This document shows, piece after piece, positions 9,363 through 18,640 of a stretch of 64,000 nt of DNA. The position numbers and the translations under genes were made by a program. How positions within the stretch are numbered: position 1 is the stretch's first letter; the number at the start of each line of letters is the position of its first letter. This DNA comes from Burkholderia cepacia (GTDB lineage: Bacteria > Pseudomonadota > Gammaproteobacteria > Burkholderiales > Burkholderiaceae), in assembly GCF_001718835.1 (NCBI RefSeq), contig NZ_CP013444.1, positions 2,790,001 through 2,854,000 on the forward strand. The letters run 5' to 3'. The notes beneath the pieces were generated by a model. That model saw only the letters and a program-made list of their open reading frames with translations. It did no database searches and was not told the DNA's origin.

Positions 9363-12300
9363 TCATCGCGCGCGCCCGACCGTAAGCGTTGCGCCGCCCG
9401 GCGCCTGCGCCTGCACGCGGCGGTCGTACATCGACTCGCCGTAGGCAGGCGGCGCGACGAAGCGGCCCGCGTTGCTCGCCTTGATCCGGTAGACGAACTC
9501 GCGCACGTCCGTCGTCGCGGTGCCGTAGATCACCACGCGGTCCTCGCGCACGTCCGCGAACTGCGGCTGCCACGTGGAGCCCTTTACGCCGATCGGCGAA
9601 CGCCACGGCGCATTCGCGGCGCTTGCCGCATCCGCGCCGTCGGCATCGCCGTTGCCGTCCTGCGTGTCGGCGACGGGCGGCGGCGCGATTACCGGATCGA
9701 AGCCGCCGGGCAGCAGGTCGACGATCGCGATGTTGCCGACGTTCGCCGAGCCCGTCGCCCGGATCTTCAGGTGCACGTCGATCTCCTGGCCGAGCGTGAT
9801 CTTCGCGAGCGGCTTGCCGTCCGTGTCGGTGTAGTCGCGCACGATCTCGAGGCCGTTCCTGATCGCCGTCGTCGACGTGCCGCGGTCGTAGCCCGACTGG
9901 CTCGCGATCCACCACGCGGGCAGCGTGCTGCCGTTCACGAAGTCGACGCGCGACGCACCGGCCGCCCACGTCCCCGAGCGCACGAGGTTCGCCTGGATCG
10001 ACGACACGTCCTTCGGCGCGGCGCCCGCGCGCACCTCGTCGATCGCGAGCTGGTCGAGCTGGCCCGCGCTCGACGCCGCATACGCATCGAGCGCGAGGAT
10101 CGTCATCGCCGACGACAGCGTGTTGTAGCGGTTGTCGACGAGCGGCGCGGCGAGGTTGTCCATCGCGCGCGGCGACAGCTTGCGCACGCGCTCGGGGAAG
10201 TGCTTCGCGATCAGGTACAGCACGCTCGCGTCGCGCGTCAGCGGATCGAGGTAGTAACCCGTCGCGTAACCGCCGTCGGACGCGCGCTTGCGTTCGAGCA
10301 ACGCCTGCGGGCCCGCGATCAGCGCCGCGGCCTCCTTGTCCTGCTTCAGCAGCTGGTACGACGCCGCAAGCCAGGCGGCGGCGAGGTCGCTCTTCCAGTC
10401 GTTCGGATATGCGTCCTGCAGCCGCTTCTGCACGGCCGCGAGGCTGTTGGTCGTCACGTTGCCCTGGCGCGTCAGCAAGTACACCGCGTAAGCGCGCTGG
10501 CGCAGCAGGTCGAGCGAACCGAGCGAATCGTTCGCCGCGAGCTTCTGCAGATACTGGTTGCCCGCGTCGAGCATGTCCTTCGGCACGGCGATGCCGCGCT
10601 CGCGCGCGTCGAGCAACACGTGCATCGCGTACGCGGACACGAACGGGTCGGCGTCGGGCGTCGCGCTCCACAGGCCGAACCCGCCCTGCGCGTTCTGCCG
10701 GCCGCGCAGCACGCCGAGGAACTGCGCGATCGCCGCCGCGTTCGTCGTGTCGGCGCCGGCGTCGGCCGCATGCATCGCGCTCGTCAGCGCGCGCACCGAC
10801 AGCCACTTCGCCGCGAACACGCGCGGCACGGCCGCGCTCACCATCTGCTCGCTGCAGTAGTGCTCGAAGTTGACGAGATACGACGCCACCCCTTCGGACA
10901 GCACGAGCGGCGCGGTCGAGATGCTCGCGTCGCGCGATGCATACGCGTCGTACATCGACCGCAGGTTCGGCACGCTCGCCTTCTTGCCCGGGTCGAGCCG
11001 CGCGATGTCGAGCTGCGTGCGGAACGCGGCGGCCGGCCGCACCGACACGTCGACGCGCTGCTGCGCGCCCTTCGCGCCGTAGCGCGCGCCGAACGACAGC
11101 GCGCCCGAGCCGAGCGTATCGGTCGCCTTCACGCGGAACATCGCGACACCCTCGTGCTGCGGCGCGAGCGTGACGTTCTGCGTGGCCGGCCCGATCACCT
11201 GCAACTGCGGGCCCGTCTTCAGCGTGACCGCGACCGGCACCGGCTGGTTGCCGGCGCCCGTCAGGTTGTTCGAGACACCGACGCTGACGTCGGCCTCGTC
11301 GCCCGGCGCGAGTATCGTCGGCACGTTCGGCGACAGCACGAAGTCGCCGCGCACCGTCGTCGCGCCCTCGAACGTGCCGACCAGGTCCGGCGACACCGAC
11401 ACGGCCATCACGCGCAGCTTGCCGTTGAAGTAGTCGGGCACGGTGTAGCTCAGGCGCGTGTCGCCGTTCACGTCGACGATCCCCGACCAGTAGACGACCG
11501 GCTTGTCGCGCTTGCGCTTGAACGGGTTCAACTGACGGCCGATCGCATCGTCGGCGTCGCCGCCCGGCGCGGCCATCGCCATCAGCTTCTCGAAGTCCGG
11601 CAGGATCAGGTCGAGGATCTGCGACGTGCCGACTTCGAGCATCCGCTTGCGGAAGAAGAACTTCAGCGGATCGCCGAGCTTGTAGCGCGCGACCTGCAGG
11701 ATGCCCTCGTCGACCGCGAACACGACGACCTTCGCGGGCTTCGCCGAATGCACGGTGAAGTTGACGGTGTCGCCCGGCTTCACGAGCGCCGGCGCGTCGA
11801 CGCTCACCGCATTGCGGCGCGCGTCGAGGTTCACCGAGAACGGCACGACGCCGTAGCTCAGCGGGCTCATGAAGATCTCGTCGGACGACGGATCGCGAAT
11901 GTACTGCACGTTGATGTAGCCGTTGCCTTCGAAGCCGGCCGGCACCGTGATGTGCTGGATCGAGCTCGTCGTGTCCGCATGGAACCACGCGTGCGCATAC
12001 ACCTTGTCGCGCTCGATCGTGATCAGCCCGCTGCCCGCGTAAGGCGCGCGGATCGCGATCTCGACCTGCTCGCCCGGCTTGTAGTCGTGCTTCGCGAGGC
12101 TCACCTGCAGCTCCGCGTTGCGGTCGAGCGAACGCGTGACGTTCGCGTCGCCCGTGACCGAATATTCGATCCGGTTCACTGCGGCGCCGTCCGCGTTGCG
12201 GATCACGAGCGCATAGCTGCCCGGCTTGTCGGTGCGCAGCGTGAAGTCGAGCCCGGCCGCCGGGATCGTCAGCGGCTTCTCGTCGACGGGCACCTCCTTC

Positions 12301-15300
12301 AGCCGCGAATCGTATTTGTATGCGCCGGAATCCTGCTTGGTCAGCACCGACACGTAGCGCTCCTCGACGAGCTGCGCGCGCAGGCCCTTCACGTCGATCG
12401 CCTTCGCGTTCGGATCGATCGCGACGAGCCGCACCGTACGCGGGCTGCCGCGCTTCACGTAGCCGAGATCGTCGACGGACTTGTAGCCGACGAGCCAGTC
12501 GTTGTTCGACACGAGCGTCTGCGCGTTCGCGGCGACGTTGCGCCCGCCTTCCGCTTCATAGGCCTTCGCCTGGAAGTAGAGCTGGTAGGTCGAGTCCGCG
12601 TACTTGTCGAGGTCGAGGTCGAATTCGGCATGGCCGTGCTCGTCGGTCGTGCCGTCCTGCAGCGTCGTCGTGTAGCCCTCCTTCGCACGGCGCGCGTCGA
12701 AGAAGTGATAGCCCTGCCAGCTGCGAAACGACGGCCACACCGGGCGCAGCGTCAGCGTCGCCGCGACGCGACGCTTCTCCGCCGGCGTGCCGAACAGGTT
12801 CTGCGCGTCGACGACGCCCTTCAGCCCCTTCGGCTTCACCCACCCTTCGACGACCTGCTGCGACAGCTTCGCGTCGACCTTCATCCGGTCGGGCAGGAAC
12901 TCCTTCACCTGCACCGTCGTGCTGCCGATCGGCTCCGCGCCGGGCTGGCCGTCCTTGACGATGTAGAGGTTGACCGTCCACGTGCCGGTCGGCGCCGTTT
13001 CGGCCGTCGTATAGCCGAGCTCGGTGAAGCCCGTCGCATCGACCGCCACCGGCTTGCGCTCGACCGTGATCCCGCGCGGATCGACGATCTCCGCCTGCAG
13101 CGGCACGCCGGCCGGGCTGCGCGCCCAGCTCGCGGCACGCACGATCAGGCCGATGTGGAACGGATCGCCGGGCCGGTACAGGCCGCGATCCGAAAACAGG
13201 TAGGCGGACAGTTGCCCCTGGCCCGTCGCGTTGCGCTCGCCGCCGACGTCGAAACGCGAGAAGTCGAGCTGGCGATCGCGGCCGGTCACCGGCAGGAACG
13301 ACAGGTCGGTGTCCTTCTTCACGACGTACAGCTGCGGCCGCTTCTCGCGGTCGAGCCCCTTGAACGCCGGGAAATGCACGATGCCGTCGGCGCCGGTCGT
13401 CTGCGTGAACAGCGCCTGGCCGTTCACCGCGAGCACCGATACCGTTGCGCCCGCAACCGGGCGGCCGTTGCGGATCGACTGGACGAACACGTCCTGGCTG
13501 CCGTCCAGCGCCTTCTTGACCAGCATCCCGAGATCGGTCACGACGATCAGGCGCGTATCGCCGAGCGCGCTGTCGTCGTCGCTGCCGTCGCCGCCCGAAT
13601 CCGCGCTGTCGGCATGATCCGGGTCGCCGTTGCCGTCCGCCGCCGCGTCGTCGCCCTGGGCGGCGTCCGCGTGCTTCTTCTCGGCGGCCGGGTCGTACTT
13701 CGTCAGGTGCAGCAGGAACACGCCGCGCTTGCCGCCCTTCAGGTACTGGCCGAGATCGACGCCTTCGTAATGCGCACGGCCGGGGTCGCCGGCCGGGAAT
13801 GCGCGTGTCTGCACGAAGCGCTCGACGATGTGATCCTCGCTGAACGAATACGACAGCTCGGGCCGCGCGTACGTGCCGTTGTTGAAGCTCACGAGATGCT
13901 GGAGCTGGTCGGGCAGCACGCGGCCGATCTCGACCTTCATCCCCGGCAGGTTGCGCGACACGACCGACAAGCGCTTGCTGCCGCTCATCGACAGCAGCGA
14001 ACCGTCGGCCATGAAGCGCAGCAGCTTCGGATAGTCCGGCACCGTGAACGCGGTCGTCACGGGCTTGCCGAGCAGGTAGCCGCCGGCCGACTTCAGGTCG
14101 CCTTCGAACCGCACGACGACGCGCTCGCCCGGCGTCGCGTGGTACTTGAAGCTCTGCAGCGTCGCGAAATCGTTCTCGGTGGGCACCGCTTCGAGCGGCA
14201 GCGGCTTCGACTGCTTCAGCACCGCATCGCTGATGTCGGCCACGTTCCATTCGTACGGCGGATCGTCGTCCGCCTGATCGACGCCCGGCTTGCGCTTCGG
14301 CAGCACCCACGCCTTCGCGCGCGCCGCGAGGTCGGCGCTGCGCACGCCGTCGGACGCTTCCGCGACGAGCACCTGCTCGGGCTCGTAGCGCTCGTTGTCG
14401 ACGAGCGTCGGCGCGACGTTGTCGATCGACAGGCTGTAGAGCCCCGGCACGTCGACCGCCGCGTGCAGCGCGTCGGGCGTACCGTTGCCGCCGCGTGCGC
14501 TCTTCACGCCCTTGTCGACGTCGAGCCGTGCGACCAGCGGATCGCGCGGAATCTCGAGCGGCTGCGAGTAGACCCACGCGCTCGTCTTCATCTTGTCGTA
14601 GTTGACCGTGTAGCGCAGCGGCGTCGCATGCTTGCCGTCGCGGCCGACCAGCACGAGGCCGATGCGCTTCTCGAATTCGGCCGGATCGACCGGGTAATTG
14701 AAGCGCAGTTGCAGCAGCGCCTGCTTCTGCGCGGGGTTTTCCGGGTCCTGGTAGAACTGCGTGCTGCCCGTCTGCGCGGTGAATGCCGGCACGTCGAAGG
14801 CGAAGCGGTCGTCGTGCATCGTCACCTGCGGCGCGAAGACCCGGTGCACCGCGAAACGCACCTCGACGTGCGCGCCGACCGGCCAGTCGGCCGCCGGCGT
14901 GAAGCGCAGCGTCTTGTCGTCGACCCACGCCCACGCGCCCTTGAGCGCGGGCGTCATCTCGATGCCCTCGCCGGCCGGCTTGCCGACCTGCTCGATCGGC
15001 GCGGCCGATTGCGCGAACACGACGTCGAGCGGATGGATCGTCACCTTCGGCTTGCCGCTTTCGTCGGTGTCGTAGCTCGTGACGGCGGGCGGCTTCACGG
15101 TGAAGCTGACCGTTTCCGGTTCGGGCGGCTTCGGGCGGTGCTTGAACCAGTGCCAGCCGCCCGCCAGCGCGACCCCGAGCAGCACGAGGCCGCCGGCATG
15201 CCACGGGCGGCGGCGCACGGCCGCGACGGTGATGCCCATCCATGCGGGCGCCGTCCACGACACGTCGCCGACCAGCGGCCTCAGCACGTGGCCGAGCAGA

Positions 15301-15359
15301 CGCCAGACGAAACCGATCGCGCGAATCGGCAGGAGCAGCAGGAAGCGCAGCAAATCCAT
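9363..15359 (-). CDS. Bacterial alpha-2-macroglobulin family protein with thioester motif
   Basis: Very large envelope protein (1998 residues) of the YfhM/ECAM type that traps foreign proteases. It begins with hydrophobic segments (about residues 5-20 and 55-70) that look like a membrane anchor rather than a lipobox. MG domains, a bait region and a thioester/alpha-alpha-toroid domain follow. The thioester motif is intact: Cys1502 in HYCSEQM, in line with partners of PBP1C. The start follows AAGGAAAT. Two acidic Asp/Gly/Ala-rich inserts are unusual, at about residues 555-600 and 1880-1900, and are probably surface linkers. Forms an operon with pbpC. Confidence 0.93.
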   Translation of the reverse strand: MDLLRFLLLLPIRAIGFVWRLLGHVLRPLVGDVSWTAPAWMGITVAAVRRRPWHAGGLVLLGVALAGGWHWFKHRPKPPEPETVSFTVKPPAVTSYDTDESGKPKVTIHPLDVVFAQSAAPIEQVGKPAGEGIEMTPALKGAWAWVDDKTLRFTPAADWPVGAHVEVRFAVHRVFAPQVTMHDDRFAFDVPAFTAQTGSTQFYQDPENPAQKQALLQLRFNYPVDPAEFEKRIGLVLVGRDGKHATPLRYTVNYDKMKTSAWVYSQPLEIPRDPLVARLDVDKGVKSARGGNGTPDALHAAVDVPGLYSLSIDNVAPTLVDNERYEPEQVLVAEASDGVRSADLAARAKAWVLPKRKPGVDQADDDPPYEWNVADISDAVLKQSKPLPLEAVPTENDFATLQSFKYHATPGERVVVRFEGDLKSAGGYLLGKPVTTAFTVPDYPKLLRFMADGSLLSMSGSKRLSVVSRNLPGMKVEIGRVLPDQLQHLVSFNNGTYARPELSYSFSEDHIVERFVQTRAFPAGDPGRAHYEGVDLGQYLKGGKRGVFLLHLTKYDPAAEKKHADAAQGDDAAADGNGDPDHADSADSGGDGSDDDSALGDTRLIVVTDLGMLVKKALDGSQDVFVQSIRNGRPVAGATVSVLAVNGQALFTQTTGADGIVHFPAFKGLDREKRPQLYVVKKDTDLSFLPVTGRDRQLDFSRFDVGGERNATGQGQLSAYLFSDRGLYRPGDPFHIGLIVRAASWARSPAGVPLQAEIVDPRGITVERKPVAVDATGFTELGYTTAETAPTGTWTVNLYIVKDGQPGAEPIGSTTVQVKEFLPDRMKVDAKLSQQVVEGWVKPKGLKGVVDAQNLFGTPAEKRRVAATLTLRPVWPSFRSWQGYHFFDARRAKEGYTTTLQDGTTDEHGHAEFDLDLDKYADSTYQLYFQAKAYEAEGGRNVAANAQTLVSNNDWLVGYKSVDDLGYVKRGSPRTVRLVAIDPNAKAIDVKGLRAQLVEERYVSVLTKQDSGAYKYDSRLKEVPVDEKPLTIPAAGLDFTLRTDKPGSYALVIRNADGAAVNRIEYSVTGDANVTRSLDRNAELQVSLAKHDYKPGEQVEIAIRAPYAGSGLITIERDKVYAHAWFHADTTSSIQHITVPAGFEGNGYINVQYIRDPSSDEIFMSPLSYGVVPFSVNLDARRNAVSVDAPALVKPGDTVNFTVHSAKPAKVVVFAVDEGILQVARYKLGDPLKFFFRKRMLEVGTSQILDLILPDFEKLMAMAAPGGDADDAIGRQLNPFKRKRDKPVVYWSGIVDVNGDTRLSYTVPDYFNGKLRVMAVSVSPDLVGTFEGATTVRGDFVLSPNVPTILAPGDEADVSVGVSNNLTGAGNQPVPVAVTLKTGPQLQVIGPATQNVTLAPQHEGVAMFRVKATDTLGSGALSFGARYGAKGAQQRVDVSVRPAAAFRTQLDIARLDPGKKASVPNLRSMYDAYASRDASISTAPLVLSEGVASYLVNFEHYCSEQMVSAAVPRVFAAKWLSVRALTSAMHAADAGADTTNAAAIAQFLGVLRGRQNAQGGFGLWSATPDADPFVSAYAMHVLLDARERGIAVPKDMLDAGNQYLQKLAANDSLGSLDLLRQRAYAVYLLTRQGNVTTNSLAAVQKRLQDAYPNDWKSDLAAAWLAASYQLLKQDKEAAALIAGPQALLERKRASDGGYATGYYLDPLTRDASVLYLIAKHFPERVRKLSPRAMDNLAAPLVDNRYNTLSSAMTILALDAYAASSAGQLDQLAIDEVRAGAAPKDVSSIQANLVRSGTWAAGASRVDFVNGSTLPAWWIASQSGYDRGTSTTAIRNGLEIVRDYTDTDGKPLAKITLGQEIDVHLKIRATGSANVGNIAIVDLLPGGFDPVIAPPPVADTQDGNGDADGADAASAANAPWRSPIGVKGSTWQPQFADVREDRVVIYGTATTDVREFVYRIKASNAGRFVAPPAYGESMYDRRVQAQAPGGATLTVGRAR

Positions 15360-15700
15360 GTTGTTATTTCCTTGTTCAAGGACGTGCGGCCGGCTTCGGC
15401 GACGTACCCCGGATCGTTATCTTTGACGGCGCGGCCCAGTTGCGCCGTGGATGCTTGGTATGCGTGATGCAGGCCCCGCCGCGCGCGGCGCGCAGCGGGA
15501 CGCTGAATTATCGCGGAACGTGTGTGGATCGCGCTAGCTGTTGCGGCGCGGTTGCCGTTTGCCCGCCGGTCGACGCGGTGCGGGCCGAGGGCAGCCCGCC
15601 AGCCGCGGCGGGCGGGAACGGCCGGCAATGGGGCATGCCGGCCGATGACACGAATGTGTCAATGATTGTGGCTCCGGGGCCGGTTGCTCCCGGCACGCGG
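15360..15700. other. Intergenic region, nothing recognised
   Basis: About 340 bases between the alpha-2-macroglobulin start and the stop codon of the upstream, same-strand transglutaminase-like gene. It must hold the promoter of the alpha-2-macroglobulin/pbpC operon unless that is read through, but I see no clear hexamers or repeats. Confidence 0.4.
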
Positions 15701-17593
15701 CTATGCCGGCGACGCAACCGACACCGTCTGCCGCAACGCGTTCGTGCAACGCTGCGCGTCGTCGAGGAAGCGCCCGAACGCGTCGCTCGTCAGTTCATCG
15801 TGGGTCAGCCAGCGCGCCTTCTGCACGAGGCGCTGGCGATACGCGATGCCTTGCGCCGCCGGCTCGGGCGTCACGTCGAGGTCGAACCACGGCGACCGCA
15901 CGCTGCAGGCGGCCAGCGGCTGCTCCGCGCGCACGCCGTCGAGCCGCACCTCGGCCCGGCTTTCCTCCCGGTCGCCCAGATACAGATCGCCGACGTCGCC
16001 GTTGCGCCGGTAGTTGACCAGCCGCTCCCACTTGTCGCGCCACCCGGCGCCGCCGTTGTACACGTAGCCGCTCGACGTCCGGTCGAGCGCGCGCCGGTCC
16101 ACGCCGTGCGCACTGATCCGGTAGCGGCCGAACCCGGCGGCGCTCGTGTCCGGCCGGTCGATCCGGCATTCGACCGGCTCCTTGAACCATGTGTTGCACA
16201 GGTGCTGATCGACGGCCGTCGCGCCCTGCGCATAGTCGCCGTCCATCAGCGCCCACAGCAGGTTCCCGTCCTTGTCGACGCGCAGATCGACGCGCGCGCT
16301 GCCGTCGTCGCGCACGCTCGCATGGTACGTGCCGTCGAAGATCACCCGCGGCGCCTGCGCCGCGATGCGGTCCTCGTCGACCGCGCCGTTGCGCTCGACG
16401 ACCAGCGCCCATCGCTCCTGCAGGTCGGGCGGGATGATGCCCGGCAGATAGACGTTATTGGTCGGGTCGAGCCACCAGGTCTCGCCGTTGACCACCACGC
16501 GCACGATCGCATGATTCGGCGCGGCGAGGCCGGGCACCAGCAGCGGGCCCGCGTCGACGCCGCGGAACACGAACGCGGGCCGCGCGTCGATGCCGCTCGC
16601 GTCGAGCATGGCCGCCAGCAGCACCGCGAGATCCTTGCAGTCGCCGTAGCCGTTCGCCTCGACCTGCGCGAGATCGAACGGCACGAGGCCGCGCTCGCTC
16701 ATGCGCCAGTCGCCCATGTAGCGATAGTGCGCGCTGATGTGCTTCATCAGCGCGGCGACGCGCTCGGGCTCGGGCCTGCCGCGCGCCGCCGCGACGGCGC
16801 CCGCCGCACCGGCGGGCAGCGGCGCGGCGAGAATCGCGTTGTAGCGCGCCGCGAACGGGCCGAAGTGCGCCTGCCGGTCGAGACTGCTGGTCAGCTCGAT
16901 GCGCGGCACCCGGCGCGCCATCGTGCCGTCCTCGTTGATCAGGTTGACATAGCGCGGCGCCTTCAGCGTGACGACGAGACGGTGGTCCTGCCCGGACGTC
17001 TCGACGTCGAATGCGTCGAGCTGCTCGCCGCGCCATGCGATCGGCCGGTCGGCGGAAAACGCGGCGCGGTACGCGTCGAGCCGGACGGGCATCGGCCCGA
17101 ACACCGCGCGCTCGTGGAATTCCGTCGCATTCGGCGTCGCGGCGACGTGCTCGACGAGCGTGTACGTGATGGTGCTGCCGACCCGCAAGCCGGGAAACGC
17201 GACCGACGTCTGGCGCTTGCGGTGGAAGCCGGCCTCCGGGTTCGGCGCGGTGCGCGTGTCGATCTGCTTCGACGACAGCGGAACGCGCCGGCCGTCCGGC
17301 TGGATCACCGCGGCATCGCGGATCTCGAGGCGATCGTTGTCCAGGAAGTCGAAATCGAGCCGGGACAGCTGTGCGCGCCCGGCCGGGCGCAGGATCGTCA
17401 GCTTTTCGTGCGTCGTGCAGTCCTTGCTCGCATCCCGGTTGAGCCGGCAGGTCATGTCGGTGCGCCGCGCCACCGGCGCTTCGTCGCTCGGCTGCAGCGC
17501 GGCATTCGATCCGGCGGACGCGATGCACAGCAGCGCGGCGACGCCCGCGCTGACGCCGCTGCGCACATGTTTCGATCGGGTTCGGAAGGTCAT
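15701..17593 (-). CDS. Secreted DUF3857 and transglutaminase-like domain protein
   Basis: Predicted periplasmic protein of 630 residues with a signal peptide (about residues 1-31, cleaved near SNAA). The N-terminal half is DUF3857-like beta-rich sequence. About 270-400 is a transglutaminase-like superfamily domain with the papain-type triad visible: Cys in GYGDCKDLA, His in NHAIVRVV, Asp in WLDPTNN. The C-terminal third is again beta-rich. Such proteins are common in proteobacteria and have no settled function; protease or cross-linking activity is possible. Start chosen at the ATG after TGAGGAG. Transcribed in the same direction as the alpha-2-macroglobulin operon, 340 bases away. Confidence 0.85.
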   Translation of the reverse strand: MTFRTRSKHVRSGVSAGVAALLCIASAGSNAALQPSDEAPVARRTDMTCRLNRDASKDCTTHEKLTILRPAGRAQLSRLDFDFLDNDRLEIRDAAVIQPDGRRVPLSSKQIDTRTAPNPEAGFHRKRQTSVAFPGLRVGSTITYTLVEHVAATPNATEFHERAVFGPMPVRLDAYRAAFSADRPIAWRGEQLDAFDVETSGQDHRLVVTLKAPRYVNLINEDGTMARRVPRIELTSSLDRQAHFGPFAARYNAILAAPLPAGAAGAVAAARGRPEPERVAALMKHISAHYRYMGDWRMSERGLVPFDLAQVEANGYGDCKDLAVLLAAMLDASGIDARPAFVFRGVDAGPLLVPGLAAPNHAIVRVVVNGETWWLDPTNNVYLPGIIPPDLQERWALVVERNGAVDEDRIAAQAPRVIFDGTYHASVRDDGSARVDLRVDKDGNLLWALMDGDYAQGATAVDQHLCNTWFKEPVECRIDRPDTSAAGFGRYRISAHGVDRRALDRTSSGYVYNGGAGWRDKWERLVNYRRNGDVGDLYLGDREESRAEVRLDGVRAEQPLAACSVRSPWFDLDVTPEPAAQGIAYRQRLVQKARWLTHDELTSDAFGRFLDDAQRCTNALRQTVSVASPA

Positions 17594-18342
17594 CGGTTGG
17601 ACTCCTCAAAATGGTCGTGACTGGTTGAAACGCTGCTTTCCTTTCGAACGGATCTGCTGATTTCACATGGGCTTGTCGTTTCCGATTGCATGAATGCCGT
17701 CGCCGCTCGCATCGAGGCGGCGAACGAATCGATTCAGGAATGGCATATCAGGCGCGCAAAAGCGCGCCCGGGCGGTATGTCCGAGGTCCTCGGCGCATCG
17801 GACGGATGCGCGTCGAGACGGACGCTGACGACATGGCTAAAGAGGGGCGCGCCGCATGACGAGGTGTGCGGGCTTCGTGGCGAGTGTCGCTGTACCGATG
17901 GCGATTGCATGCGGGCGATGCAATCACGTTGAATCGCGGTTGCCCGCCTTCAACGAAGCGGGCAAGCGGCGCATTGATTCCGTAGAACTGCTATGGGTAT
18001 TCGCTTGATCGAACAGGATGAAATTTTAAAACGCGACGATCGTATCAAAATGTACTTTCAAGGTCAAATACGACCGTTCGCATTCCGTCCAAATCATCGA
18101 TCATTAATTTGCATAACATATTAAATAGACTGGCAATGGATTCGACTCGACGATCTTGCCTGATGTCGTGCCCGGCATACCCGGGCATCTGGGCCCGCCC
18201 CTGCGACGAGATGTCGCCGCCGCCGCGCTGCGCCGCAAAAACCGACCCGATTCGCCGGTTCCCATTGCCTACAATCAATGTGTCGTACCCACCGGCCTCG
18301 CGTGACGGCCGCTCGAAGTGCCCCCTTTTTCAGGAGATCGCC
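17594..18342. other. Long intergenic region with AT-rich patch
   Basis: About 750 bases without a gene I can defend. An 80-codon frame (17690-17932) lacks a ribosome site and family resemblance. A hairpin follows it (17940-17965). The segment 18005-18125 is markedly AT-rich for this genome, probably promoter or old foreign DNA. Confidence 0.4.
17940..17965. terminator. Hairpin, possible bidirectional terminator
   Basis: TTGCCCGC (17940-17947) pairs with GCGGGCAA (17958-17965). The inner bases TTC and GAA extend the stem past a single bulged C to a three-base loop. No T-tract. Confidence 0.35.
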
Positions 18343-18546
18343 ATGAATGCGGAAACCAGCAGCAATGTCCGTGCCTTCGTGCAGACCGCGGAGCATGCGG
18401 GCGCGTTCGTCTGGGTCATCGCGCTCGTCGATTTCGACGCGCAGCACGTGAAGCGCGCACTCGTGTCGGACGAAACGTTCGGCACGGCCGCCGCCGCGCG
18501 GGACGCCGGCGAAGCCCGGCTGGCCGGGATGAGGGAGGACCGGTAA
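18343..18546 (+). CDS. Small hypothetical protein
   Basis: A 67-residue acidic protein with no recognised domain, signal peptide or membrane segment. It opens at the ATG at 18343 behind CAGGAGATCGCC, a good ribosome site. The sequence is well balanced and contains an AFVWVIALVDFD strand-like core, which supports it being a real gene. It precedes glutamine synthetase by 94 bases, but a small hairpin just after its stop (ACACGC 18546-18551, GCGTGT 18558-18563) may separate the two. Confidence 0.6.
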   Translation: MNAETSSNVRAFVQTAEHAGAFVWVIALVDFDAQHVKRALVSDETFGTAAAARDAGEARLAGMREDR

Positions 18547-18640
18547 CACGCGCGCTTGCGTGTATGGACCCGTGCTGTGTTTCGCGCGCGGGCAGACCAA
18601 GTCAGGAATACAGGCGAAGGGCCGGAAGAGGAGAACGTCC

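Noticed and set aside
8070..15467. A 2465-codon plus-strand open frame
   Set aside because: It lies antisense to pbpC and the alpha-2-macroglobulin gene. Its Arg/His/Val/Leu-rich composition is the usual mirror of a GC-rich coding strand, and no domain is visible.
17690..17932. An 80-codon plus-strand frame before a hairpin
   Set aside because: No ribosome site, no recognisable family and odd composition; only the following hairpin speaks for it.
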